A program made the translations under genes and the position numbers. From contig JAIRNN010000136.1 of NCBI GenBank assembly GCA_031257995.1, forward strand, positions 1 through 5,618: a stretch of 5,618 bases of DNA, read 5' to 3'. The stretch is from Spirochaetaceae bacterium (GTDB lineage Bacteria; Spirochaetota; Spirochaetia; Treponematales; Breznakiellaceae). Position 1 is the first letter of the stretch. Every line of letters begins with the position of its first letter. Positions 1 to 4,993 of the stretch are shown piece by piece. The notes under the pieces were generated by a model. It was not told the origin of the DNA. It did no database searches and saw only the letters and a list, made by a program, of their open reading frames with translations.

Positions 1-67
1 CCTTCTCTTCCCACCCTTCGGGCATAACCGACAGCAATCGCTTAAATCTTGCTTTCTTCCCTCTCAT
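1..67 (-). CDS. Partial CDS (N-terminus), possibly an IS4-type transposase
   Basis: Reading the minus strand from 67, an ATG opens a frame of 22 codons that runs off the window edge. The peptide begins MRGKKARFKR and reaches PEGWEEK. An in-frame TAA lies only a few codons upstream, so this ATG is the earliest possible start. The basic N-terminus followed by a P-x-GW-E-x-K segment reminds me of the start of IS4-like transposases annotated in Treponema, but 22 residues cannot settle this and the family call is inference. A strong promoter (79-107) lies so close that the transcript would have almost no 5' leader. The only ribosome-binding-like sequence is a weak GAAGAA just before the ATG. Such poor translation signals would suit a transposase. 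The sequence to the left of the window would decide. Confidence 0.4.
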   Translation of the reverse strand, partial: MRGKKARFKRLLSVMPEGWEEK

Positions 68-78
68 TTCTTCAGTTT

Positions 79-107
79 ATCATAGTTTCTCTGCTTTGTA
101 AAGTAAA
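79..107 (-). promoter_or_regulatory. Sigma-70-type promoter for the partial minus-strand gene
   Basis: On the minus strand TTTACT (102-107) stands 17 bases before TATGAT (79-84), which matches the -35/-10 consensus at four and five of six positions with ideal spacing. Only 11 bases separate the -10 box from the ATG at 67, so the predicted mRNA would be leaderless or nearly so. Confidence 0.5.
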
Positions 108-114
108 CGCATAT

Positions 115-240
115 GGGGAAGTCTCCCCCTCGCTCCAGCCCGCCGCCCGCAAGCGGGCTTAGGGTCTTACGCTACCTCCTCGGCGGGGCGCTACCGCCCC
201 CGCAACGCCCCCGGTCCTACGCCTCCCTACAGGGAAATAG
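115..240. other. G+C-rich intergenic stretch with small perfect hairpins
   Basis: No credible coding frame is visible. The stretch is much more G+C-rich than the DNA on either side and carries four short hairpins in a row: GGGGA/TCCCC (115-128), GCCCGC-AA-GCGGGC (145-158), GGGGCG-CTAC-CGCCCC (185-200) and TCCCT-AC-AGGGA (224-235). None is followed by a convincing T tract, so I do not call a terminator. A similar C-rich stretch with CTACG motifs recurs near 843-895, so both may be remnants of one repeat family. That link is weak. Confidence 0.35.
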
Positions 241-246
241 ATAATT

Positions 247-665
247 GAGCCTGTTCCAAAACCCCAAGCAAATCTTAGAACAACCGTATTTACAGCGAAC
301 CTTCAAGAAAATTTAACCGCAAAGGCGCCCAATGCCGCGCCCGAAACAGGCACAACCGTAGATTGTGCTAGGGACGTTATACAATTACACAACACGGCGC
401 GGCGCCAATAAAGGCCCCGCCTTTTTATTCAAGCATCAGCGCCGCAGTACTGAGGCGCGGAAGGTCTTTACCGGCAGCCACACCTTTTACCGCCAATCCG
501 CCTGTTTTGTCAGCTTTCACAGAAAGCCGCCTTCAAGACTGCTGGTAAAGCCAACCGGCTGTCAAATCAGCGCGCTTCCATCCTTATTCGCCCTCGCGGT
601 TAATTCCTTACCTCTTTGTCAACTGACAGTAATACTCCAATACAAATGAGTTTTGGAATAGGCTC
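247..665 (+). mobile_element. MITE-like non-autonomous element, copy A
   Basis: This 419-bp element starts GAGCCTGTTCCAAAAC (247-262) and ends with its inverted complement GTTTTGGAATAGGCTC (650-665), which match at 15 of 16 positions. A second inverted pair lies further in: TTAACCGC near 315 and GCGGTTAA near 596. The internal hairpin GCTTTC-ACA-GAAAGC (513-527) is conserved in copy B. The flanks are AATT (243-246) and ACTT (666-669), a plausible decayed 4-bp target duplication. A 94-codon frame starting with GTG at 365 is not preserved in copy B, where a TGA ends it after about 38 codons, so I treat the element as non-coding. It has no transposase and would have to be mobilised by a transposase acting in trans. 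The insertion-sequence family is unknown, although a 4-bp duplication fits several DDE families. Confidence 0.8.
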
Positions 666-667
666 AC

Positions 668-780
668 TTAACTACGGATTAACGTAGATGAGACAGATGG
701 CGCCATACATGGCGACACAGATGAATAGAGGCGAGGAATGAAAAATCCGCAGCCATCTGTGGTTAACCGTGATTCCGGCC
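668..780. repeat. Degenerate inverted copies of a CCATCTGTG-type intergenic repeat
   Basis: The plus strand at about 752-778 reads CCATCTGTGGTTAA followed by CCGTGATTCC. The minus strand of about 668-700 reads CCATCTGTCTCATCTACG followed by TTAATCCGTAG. These are two degenerate copies of one motif in opposite orientation. I recall similar CATCTGTG/ATCCGTG-rich repeats in intergenic DNA of several bacteria, but I cannot name a curated family. No gene is convincing here. A 67-codon frame from 738 runs into the desulfurase on the opposite strand and resembles no protein I know. Confidence 0.4.
697..725 (+). repeat. 29-nt direct repeat, unit 1
   Basis: The unit opens ATGGCGCCAT and ends AGATGAA. 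It matches 4892-4920 at 23 of 29 positions in the same orientation. Both units lie inside the segment bounded by the inverted elements A and B, each close to the inner edge of one element. Confidence 0.4.
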
Positions 781-799
781 TGTGTGGACGCACAGATAT

Positions 800-836
800 G
801 GCCTCTTCTGGCCAGAGGAAGCGGCCTCCTCTGGCC
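800..836. repeat. Direct-repeat pair forming a strong 10-bp hairpin
   Basis: GGCCTCTTCTGGCC (800-813) recurs as GGCCTCCTCTGGCC (823-836) with one change. Between them GGCCAGAGGA (810-819) and TCCTCTGGCC (827-836) form a perfect 10-bp stem with a 7-nt loop. A second, bulged hairpin follows at 841-861 (TTGTC arm against GACAA). These lie just past the 3' end of the minus-strand desulfurase gene and could stabilise or end its mRNA. Neither has a downstream T tract on the minus strand, so they are not canonical intrinsic terminators. Confidence 0.5.
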
Positions 837-906
837 AACATTGTCCCTCGTAGGGAGACAACGCCACCCTCTCCCGCTACGCCGCCCCCAAGTGAAGCCC
901 CTGAGA

Positions 907-2046
907 CTATAGCGTTTTCAGCACATCGCCAACGGCGTTGAGCAGCGCGTCAATCTCGGCCATAGTCGTGGCGTACCCGTGGGAGAAGCGCGCGCCTTCC
1001 AGCCGCTGTTTTTCGCCCACCCCGATGGCGAAGAGCACGGGGCGTTCAATCTTGGTCGCGGAACAGGCCGAACCGGTCGATATGCAGAACCCTTTTTCAT
1101 CGAGCGCGCGGGCAAAGACTTCTCCAGGAATGCCGTCAAGGGACACCTGCAAAATATAAGGCGAAAAGCCGGGTCCCTCGGCACGGACGGCGGGAATGAC
1201 ATGGGCGCGGTCAAACGAAGCGATACCTTCCTTAAAGCGGGCCATCCTCGCGGCGGCTTCGGCATAGTATCTCGCGCAACGTTCCGGCGCGGCGTATTTT
1301 TCGAGAGCGGCGGCAAAAGAGAGAGCCCCGGCGACATTCTCGGTTCCCGGCCTCATCCCCGATTCCTGTCCGCCGCCCAAGTAGGGCGGAATGAGGGGCT
1401 TGCGGAGGTACAGTATCCCGATGCCGCGCGGCCCGCATATTTTGTGGGCGGCAAACGACGCGCTGTCGATATCCCATTCGGTCAACGCAAGAGGAACCTT
1501 CCCGGCGGCCTGTACACAGTCAACATGAATGTGAACAGGCCGCTCGCCGCGGGCGCGTATCCACGAGACCAACCCGGCAATGTCGTTCACCGACCCAAGC
1601 TCGTTGTTTACCGCCATCACAGTTACCAGTGCCGGGGGCTTTCCCGCAACGAAGGCCTTTTCCAGCGTATCGGCGGACACCCGGCCATCCCCTTCAACGG
1701 CGATCTCGCGGACATCCATGCCGTAATGCCGCAAAAGGCGGCAATTTTCCCGTACCGAGGGATGTTCCACGGCGGAGTAGAGAATCGCGCCCGTACCGCC
1801 TGACTCCAGCTTGCGCCGCAAAAACGAGTGGAGCACGATCGTGTTTGCCTCGGTACCGCTGCCGGTAAAATAAACATGACGCGGCTCAATCCCCAGCGCC
1901 CCCGCGCACCGGTTCCGCGCATCCTCGTAGGCGGCCTTTGCCTCCCTGCCCGCCGTATGTTTGGACGAGGGGTTGCCAAAAGGAGCGGAGGCCAACACTT
2001 CCGGGTCGGCAACAGCTGTCGCCGCCCAATCAAAATAAGCGATCAT
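907..2046 (-). CDS. Cysteine desulfurase, NifS/IscS type (class V aminotransferase fold)
   Basis: This cytoplasmic PLP enzyme would take sulfur from L-cysteine, leaving alanine, and carry it as a persulfide for Fe-S cluster or tRNA thiolation pathways. All expected landmarks are present in the 379 residues: the N-terminal YFDWAAT, FGNPSS-H (23-30), GSGTEAN (62-68), the PLP-stacking His95 in EHPS, NNELG (147-151), Asp176/Gln179 in DCVQAAG, Lys202 in AHKICGPRG as the Schiff-base lysine, RPGTEN (232-237), the sulfur-accepting Cys328 in STGSACS, and RFSHG (353-357). The long active-site loop marks the NifS/IscS group rather than SufS. The start is fixed by the family's N-terminus, but no strong ribosome-binding site precedes it. 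The segment between DPEV and FGNP is several residues shorter than in E. coli IscS. The stop is TAG. No iscU-like scaffold gene lies next to it, so it stands alone and is divergent from the chemoreceptor gene. The exact sulfur acceptor cannot be told from this window. Confidence 0.95.
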   Translation of the reverse strand: MIAYFDWAATAVADPEVLASAPFGNPSSKHTAGREAKAAYEDARNRCAGALGIEPRHVYFTGSGTEANTIVLHSFLRRKLESGGTGAILYSAVEHPSVRENCRLLRHYGMDVREIAVEGDGRVSADTLEKAFVAGKPPALVTVMAVNNELGSVNDIAGLVSWIRARGERPVHIHVDCVQAAGKVPLALTEWDIDSASFAAHKICGPRGIGILYLRKPLIPPYLGGGQESGMRPGTENVAGALSFAAALEKYAAPERCARYYAEAAARMARFKEGIASFDRAHVIPAVRAEGPGFSPYILQVSLDGIPGEVFARALDEKGFCISTGSACSATKIERPVLFAIGVGEKQRLEGARFSHGYATTMAEIDALLNAVGDVLKTL

Positions 2047-2064
2047 AACAACAGCCTATCATTT

Positions 2065-2092
2065 TTTTCAAAATTTGTTAGAGTACTATAAG
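2065..2092 (+). promoter_or_regulatory. Candidate promoter of the chemoreceptor gene
   Basis: TTTTCA (2065-2070) and TATAAG (2087-2092) are separated by 16 bases, with four and five matches to consensus. Transcription would begin near 2099, upstream of the structured leader. A perfect AAGGAGG (2090-2096) overlaps the -10 box but has no start codon after it, so it is probably coincidental. Confidence 0.4.
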
Positions 2093-2111
2093 GAGGCATC
2101 AATTTAGTCAA
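2085..2111 (-). promoter_or_regulatory. Candidate promoter of the cysteine desulfurase gene
   Basis: On the minus strand TTGACT (2106-2111) and TATAGT (2085-2090) each match consensus at five of six positions, with a short 15-base spacer. The -10 box overlaps that of the divergent plus-strand promoter (2087-2092), so polymerase could not occupy both at once. The predicted 5' leader is about 30 bases. Confidence 0.4.
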
Positions 2112-2128
2112 TCGAGAATAAATCGGGG

Positions 2129-2237
2129 CTCCTTTAACAGGGAAACGCAACGGCCAACGTAAGCTAACAAACGTTAGCCGCTCACAAATGTGAGCCGTCG
2201 GCACGGGGTCAAGTTGATCAGCGTTTCCCTGAGGAGG
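2129..2237 (+). promoter_or_regulatory. Structured 5' leader predicted to hide the ribosome-binding site
   Basis: CAGGGAAACGC (2138-2148) is perfectly complementary to GCGTTTCCCTG (2221-2231), an 11-bp stem. After a 4-nt left bulge (TTAA), CTCCT (2129-2133) can pair with AGGAG (2232-2236), the core of the Shine-Dalgarno sequence. The stem encloses two adjacent perfect hairpins with A-rich tetraloops: GCTAAC-AAAC-GTTAGC (2163-2178) and GCTCAC-AAAT-GTGAGC (2180-2195). A rival pairing AACGT (2156-2160)/ACGTT (2171-2175) could replace the first hairpin. A junction closed by a stem that masks the ribosome-binding site is the architecture of a translational riboswitch, RNA thermometer or protein-binding leader. 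I recognise no known riboswitch class; in particular the conserved core of the cyclic di-GMP-I class is absent. The pairing is seen directly; the regulatory role is inference. Confidence 0.55.
2231..2237 (+). promoter_or_regulatory. Strong ribosome-binding site of the chemoreceptor gene
   Basis: GAGGAGG ends nine bases before the ATG at 2247. It fixes that ATG as the start over the upstream in-frame codon at 2190, which lies inside a leader hairpin and has no ribosome-binding site. The sequence is also the right-hand partner of the CTCCT at 2129-2133. Confidence 0.8.
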
Positions 2238-2246
2238 TATTTCTTT

Positions 2247-3695
2247 ATGAAACTGTCTGTCCGAATATCACTTTTAATCAGCACCCTTGTTCTTGCCCTT
2301 ACTGCGGCGATTGGTTTTACCGTGCTTATGGTGTCTTCACAGATTATTGAAGACACGGCGCGGGAGTCGCTGGGAAACCAGGCGGTACTAGGCGTTGACC
2401 TGGTCAAGGCGAGCATTGACACCCAACTGCGGGTGTTGCAGGAATTTGCCGTCCGCAGCGAAGTGCGCGCGATGAATCTGAAAAATCTTGACGCTTCCTT
2501 TAAGGAGAGCATCGCCCGCATGGGCTTTCTTGATGTTGCGGTGGTAACCCCTGACGGCAACGCGGCCTACTATAACGATCAAACAAGCGCGTTCTTCGGC
2601 GACCGCGATTATGTCAAGAACGCTTTTGCCGGGGAAGCGAGCGTTTCCGATGTGCTGATCAGCCGGGTAACCGGACAGCCTGTGCTGATGTTGGGCGTAC
2701 CGATACGGAGCGAGACAAACGCCGTCATCGGCGCGCTTGTCGGACGGATGACCGGAAACACGCTGACGGAAATCACCGGAAACGTTACGTTTGGGCAGAC
2801 CGGCTACGCCTACATCGTAAGCGGCAGCGGCGCTTTTGTCGCGCACCGGAACGGCGATCTGGTAATCCAGCAGTACAACCCGATTAAAGCGGCAGAAACC
2901 AACACTTCAGCGGTTTCCCTCGCCCGTGCCGTGACGGATGTCCTGAACGGCGAAAGCGGTTTTTTAACGTACGAATTTAACGGCCGGGATACTTTTGCGG
3001 GCTTTGTGCCTGTGGAAGGTTTTCCGTGGAAATTTGTCGCCACCGTAGAACGAAGCGAGCTGCTTGCGGGAATAACGCGCCTTTCCACGCTTATCGCCGG
3101 AATGGGGCTCGCCCTCCTTCTCATCGGCATTGTCGTCGCGATCCTCATCGGACGCTCGGTCTCAAGGCCCGTCAACTTTTCCGTGCGGGCGCTGAAAGAC
3201 ATATCGGAAGGCGAGGGCGACCTTACCAAACGCCTGGATCTCAACTCCAAAGACGAGATCGGCGATCTGGCCCGTTATTTCAACAAGATGGTCGCCAAAA
3301 TCGAGGAATTGATCATCATCATCCGGGGACGCGCGCTCACTCTGCGGCAGATCAGCAACGGGCTCTCCGAACACATGGCGCTCACGGCATCGTCTATCAA
3401 AGACATCAACGACACGGTGGTCAACGTCAACGCGCGGGTGAAAGAGCAGAGCGAATCGGTCGGCACGTCAATCGCCGCGATGTCCCTCGTCTCCGAAAAC
3501 ATCGACAGCCTCAGTGAAGAGGTAACGCAGCAGGCAAAAAGCGTGGAACAGTCCGCTGCCGCAGTTACCAAGATGCTTGAGAGCATCAGGACGGTAACCG
3601 ATACGCTGGTCGCCAACAACGTCAACGTGAAACAGCTCATGGAGGCTTCCGGTGTCGGACGAGAGCGGCTTGCCGATGTCGCCGCCGACATTTAG
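2247..3695 (+). CDS. Chemoreceptor, N-terminal part: dCache sensor, HAMP and first signalling helix
   Basis: This part encodes 482 residues before the amber codon. A short basic start (MKLSVR) leads into a first membrane helix at about 6-29. The periplasmic region (about 32-280) has the marks of a double-Cache domain: VVTPDG (99-104), D-R-D-Y followed by AFAGE (119-130), and VPIRS before a strand-forming VIGALVGRM (from 151). These place it in the dCache family that binds amino acids or other small ligands, but the ligand cannot be read from these motifs. A second membrane helix (282-302) is followed by a HAMP segment (about 303-355, with EGDLTKRL and DEIGDLA) and the descending helix of the methyl-accepting domain. 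The product ends before the CheA/CheW-binding tip. On its own it should insert in the membrane but not signal. Confidence 0.85.
   Translation: MKLSVRISLLISTLVLALTAAIGFTVLMVSSQIIEDTARESLGNQAVLGVDLVKASIDTQLRVLQEFAVRSEVRAMNLKNLDASFKESIARMGFLDVAVVTPDGNAAYYNDQTSAFFGDRDYVKNAFAGEASVSDVLISRVTGQPVLMLGVPIRSETNAVIGALVGRMTGNTLTEITGNVTFGQTGYAYIVSGSGAFVAHRNGDLVIQQYNPIKAAETNTSAVSLARAVTDVLNGESGFLTYEFNGRDTFAGFVPVEGFPWKFVATVERSELLAGITRLSTLIAGMGLALLLIGIVVAILIGRSVSRPVNFSVRALKDISEGEGDLTKRLDLNSKDEIGDLARYFNKMVAKIEELIIIIRGRALTLRQISNGLSEHMALTASSIKDINDTVVNVNARVKEQSESVGTSIAAMSLVSENIDSLSEEVTQQAKSVEQSAAAVTKMLESIRTVTDTLVANNVNVKQLMEASGVGRERLADVAADI
3693..3695 (+). other. In-frame amber codon interrupting the chemoreceptor gene
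   Basis: Codon 483 is TAG, in the context GCC GAC ATT TAG GGG ATC GCC. Protein homology continues on both sides without a gap, so it is a substitution and not an indel. CAG (Gln) to TAG is a single transition, and receptors of this style usually carry Gln at this place, as I remember them. The codon lies 18 residues before the conserved NIASQTN tip. TAG also appears to be a normal stop in this window, since the desulfurase ends with it at its expected length. This argues against reassignment. Confidence 0.85.
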
Positions 3696-4760
3696 GGGAT
3701 CGCCCGCGAGTCGGAGGGGCTTTTAGAGATCAACGCGGTGATGGAAAACATCGCCAGCCAGACGAACCTCCTGTCGATGAACGCCGCTATCGAAGCCGCC
3801 CACGCCGGAGAATCGGGCAAAGGTTTCGCCGTTGTCGCCGACGAGATCCGCAAACTCGCCGTATCCTCGGCGGAACAGTCGAAAACCATCTCGGCGGTAC
3901 TGAAAAAGATCAAGTCCTCAATCGACAAGATCACCCTGTCCACCGGTTCCGTCCTCTCCGAATTCGAGTCCATCGACGGCGGCATCAAGACGGTTGCCCG
4001 GCAGGAAGGATCAATCCGAGACGCGATGGAGGAACAAGGCGAGGGGAGCCGCCTCATCCTTGAGGAGATCAGCCGCCTTAAAAAGATCTCCACCCTGGTC
4101 AAAGAGGGCGCTCAGGAGATGCTCAAAAAGAGCAAGTCGGTCATCAAGGAGAGCCGGAATCTCGAAGGCTTGTCCGCCGAGATCAAATTCAGTATGGACG
4201 AGATGGCTGTCGGCGTGGGCAATATCATCAGTTCTGTGCGCGATATGAACACGTCCGGCGGGACAAATAAGGAAAACATCGACACCCTCGTGGAAGAGGT
4301 GAGCCGCTTCAAGGTATCAAAACACCCGGTTTCTCGAAACCCGAACGGCGCGGAAACCGCCGTACCCGACTATGTGTGGGACGAGACCTTTGCCACCGGA
4401 GACAAGACCATCGACAGCCAGCACCAGATGCTCTTTGACGTGCTCAACCGGCTGCTTGCCGCTATGCGGACCGGAGAGGCGAAGGAGGAGTTGAAAAAGG
4501 CGGTGGACTTCCTCAACGAATACACGATCAAGCATTTCTTTGATGAAGAGCAGATTCAGCAACAGGCCCATTACCCCGATTACCCGAACCACCGCAAGAT
4601 GCACGAGGCTTTTAAGGAGACGGTGCGGGAACTGGCCCACGAACTCATCCTGAATGGGGGGGGGGGCGCGACGACCTCATCGCCGAAGTCCGCAAAAAAC
4701 TCGGCGACTGGCTCATCACCCACATCAAAGGACAGGACATCAAGCTCGGCGCGTATCTAA
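3696..4760 (+). CDS. Chemoreceptor, C-terminal part: signalling tip and frameshifted hemerythrin
   Basis: The same frame continues after the amber codon. It holds the conserved tip MENIASQTNLLSMNAAIEAA, then HAGE, GKGFAVVADEIRKLA and the returning helix. This is the part that binds CheW and CheA. A linker of about 40 residues (VSKHPVSRNP, then GAETAVPDY) leads to a bacteriohemerythrin domain beginning VWDETFATGD. Four His and one Glu ligands are visible, numbered on the reconstructed protein: His726 (SQHQ), His763 and Glu767 (HFFDEE), His782 and His786 (HRKMH). Beyond the G run the written frame gives a Ser/Thr-rich tail to TAA at 4758-4760. The alternative frame supplies the missing His826 and Asp831 (HIKGQD) and a His-rich end. 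An internal start at GTG 3738 or ATG 3741 is possible but has no well-placed ribosome-binding site, so separate translation is unlikely. Confidence 0.75.
   Translation, partial: GIARESEGLLEINAVMENIASQTNLLSMNAAIEAAHAGESGKGFAVVADEIRKLAVSSAEQSKTISAVLKKIKSSIDKITLSTGSVLSEFESIDGGIKTVARQEGSIRDAMEEQGEGSRLILEEISRLKKISTLVKEGAQEMLKKSKSVIKESRNLEGLSAEIKFSMDEMAVGVGNIISSVRDMNTSGGTNKENIDTLVEEVSRFKVSKHPVSRNPNGAETAVPDYVWDETFATGDKTIDSQHQMLFDVLNRLLAAMRTGEAKEELKKAVDFLNEYTIKHFFDEEQIQQQAHYPDYPNHRKMHEAFKETVRELAHELILNGGGGATTSSPKSAKNSATGSSPTSKDRTSSSARI
4656..4666 (+). repeat. 11-G homopolymer causing a frameshift in the hemerythrin domain
   Basis: Eleven consecutive Gs follow AAT (4653-4655). The incoming frame continues as Gly-Gly-Gly-Gly-Ala-Thr-Thr-Ser and ends at 4760. 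The frame offset by one reads RDDLIAEVRKKLGDWLITHI, then KGQD, which is typical hemerythrin C-terminal sequence with the last His and Asp ligands, and ends at TAG 4787-4789. A run of 9 or 12 Gs would join the two frames. Long G runs slip readily during replication, and also during sequencing. Confidence 0.85.
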
Positions 4761-4800
4761 AGGGACACCATGGGCATGGCAATAAATAGCCCCTCCGGGG

Positions 4801-4820
4801 GCCCCGCAAGGGCTTTTCTT
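4801..4820 (+). terminator. Intrinsic terminator after the chemoreceptor gene
   Basis: GCCC (4801-4804), a CGCAA loop and GGGC (4810-4813) are followed directly by TTTTCTT. It lies 11 bases past the natural stop at 4789. The short stem could be extended by the overlapping pairing AGCCC (4788-4792)/GGGCT (4810-4814). Its position supports 4789, not 4760, as the original end of the gene. Confidence 0.6.
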
Positions 4821-4864
4821 GGGAACGGCGTGGTGGAAGAGGACGGCGTTCCCCCTTCGGGGAA
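4821..4864 (+). repeat. Overlapping inverted repeats downstream of the terminator
   Basis: GGGAACG (4821-4827) pairs with CGTTCCC (4847-4853), and TTCCCC-CTTC-GGGGAA (4849-4864) forms a second hairpin that shares bases with the first. The two structures exclude one another. No coding frame is evident from 4790 to 4997. No T tract follows, and the function is unknown. Confidence 0.4.
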
Positions 4865-4891
4865 GGAAAGCCTTATCAGGGTTTATCACAA

Positions 4892-4920
4892 ATGGCACCA
4901 TAAATGGTGATGTAGATGAA
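4892..4920 (+). repeat. 29-nt direct repeat, unit 2
   Basis: This unit (ATGGCACCAT ... AGATGAA) matches the copy at 697-725 at 23 of 29 positions. It contains its own small hairpin CACCAT-AA-ATGGTG, which the first copy has only imperfectly. Confidence 0.4.
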
Positions 4921-4962
4921 GAAGCGTTAAGCCGGGAAATCTGAGGCTGTTGTGCGACGTGG

Positions 4963-4974
4963 TGGTGTACACCA
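4963..4974. repeat. Perfect 12-bp palindrome TGGTGTACACCA
   Basis: This two-fold symmetric site sits in A+T-rich DNA 23 bases before element B. It has the form of a dimeric protein-binding site, but no gene start lies close to it, so it may be chance or part of an insertion hot spot. Confidence 0.3.
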
Positions 4975-4993
4975 TTTTATATTATTTTATTAA

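Larger units (their letters stand above)
2247..4789 (+). pseudogene. Methyl-accepting chemotaxis protein with C-terminal hemerythrin, broken by amber codon and frameshift
   Basis: Read through the TAG at 3693-3695 and with one G added to (or two removed from) the G run at 4656-4666, the gene gives one coherent protein of about 847 residues ending at TAG 4787-4789. Its order is TM1, dCache-type periplasmic sensor, TM2, HAMP, cytoplasmic signalling coiled coil with hairpin tip, a linker, and a bacteriohemerythrin domain. Such a receptor would sense a small molecule outside the cell and O2, NO or iron state at the di-iron site inside, and report to CheA/CheW. No other stop occurs between 3696 and the G run, and the downstream half keeps all family motifs, so the breaks look recent or erroneous. 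As written, the gene yields a sensor without its signalling tip. Pseudogene, phase-variable gene and sequencing error all remain possible. Confidence 0.75.

Noticed and set aside
365..649. 94-codon frame inside element A
   Set aside because: It starts with GTG without a ribosome-binding site, is not maintained in copy B (early TGA and indels), and its protein sequence resembles nothing known. The DNA similarity is explained by the element itself.
738..941. 67-codon plus-strand frame
   Set aside because: The composition is low-complexity and Pro/Arg-rich, it overlaps the 3' end of the desulfurase on the opposite strand, and it runs through the palindromic repeats.
979..1803. 274-codon frame antisense to the desulfurase
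   Set aside because: It is a shadow of a G+C-rich gene whose real frame has every catalytic motif of the family.
2129..2237. Cyclic di-GMP-I riboswitch upstream of the chemoreceptor
   Set aside because: These riboswitches often precede motility genes, but the conserved core elements of that class are not present, and the architecture here is a junction with two small hairpins.
2190..2246. Upstream in-frame start for the chemoreceptor
   Set aside because: It would add a basic peptide read from the leader hairpins and has no ribosome-binding site. The ATG at 2247 has GAGGAGG at good spacing and begins a typical signal-anchor helix.
3693..3695. Pyrrolysine or general TAG reassignment
   Set aside because: The desulfurase uses TAG at its expected family length, and the natural end of the chemoreceptor is also TAG. 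No downstream structure suggests recoding.
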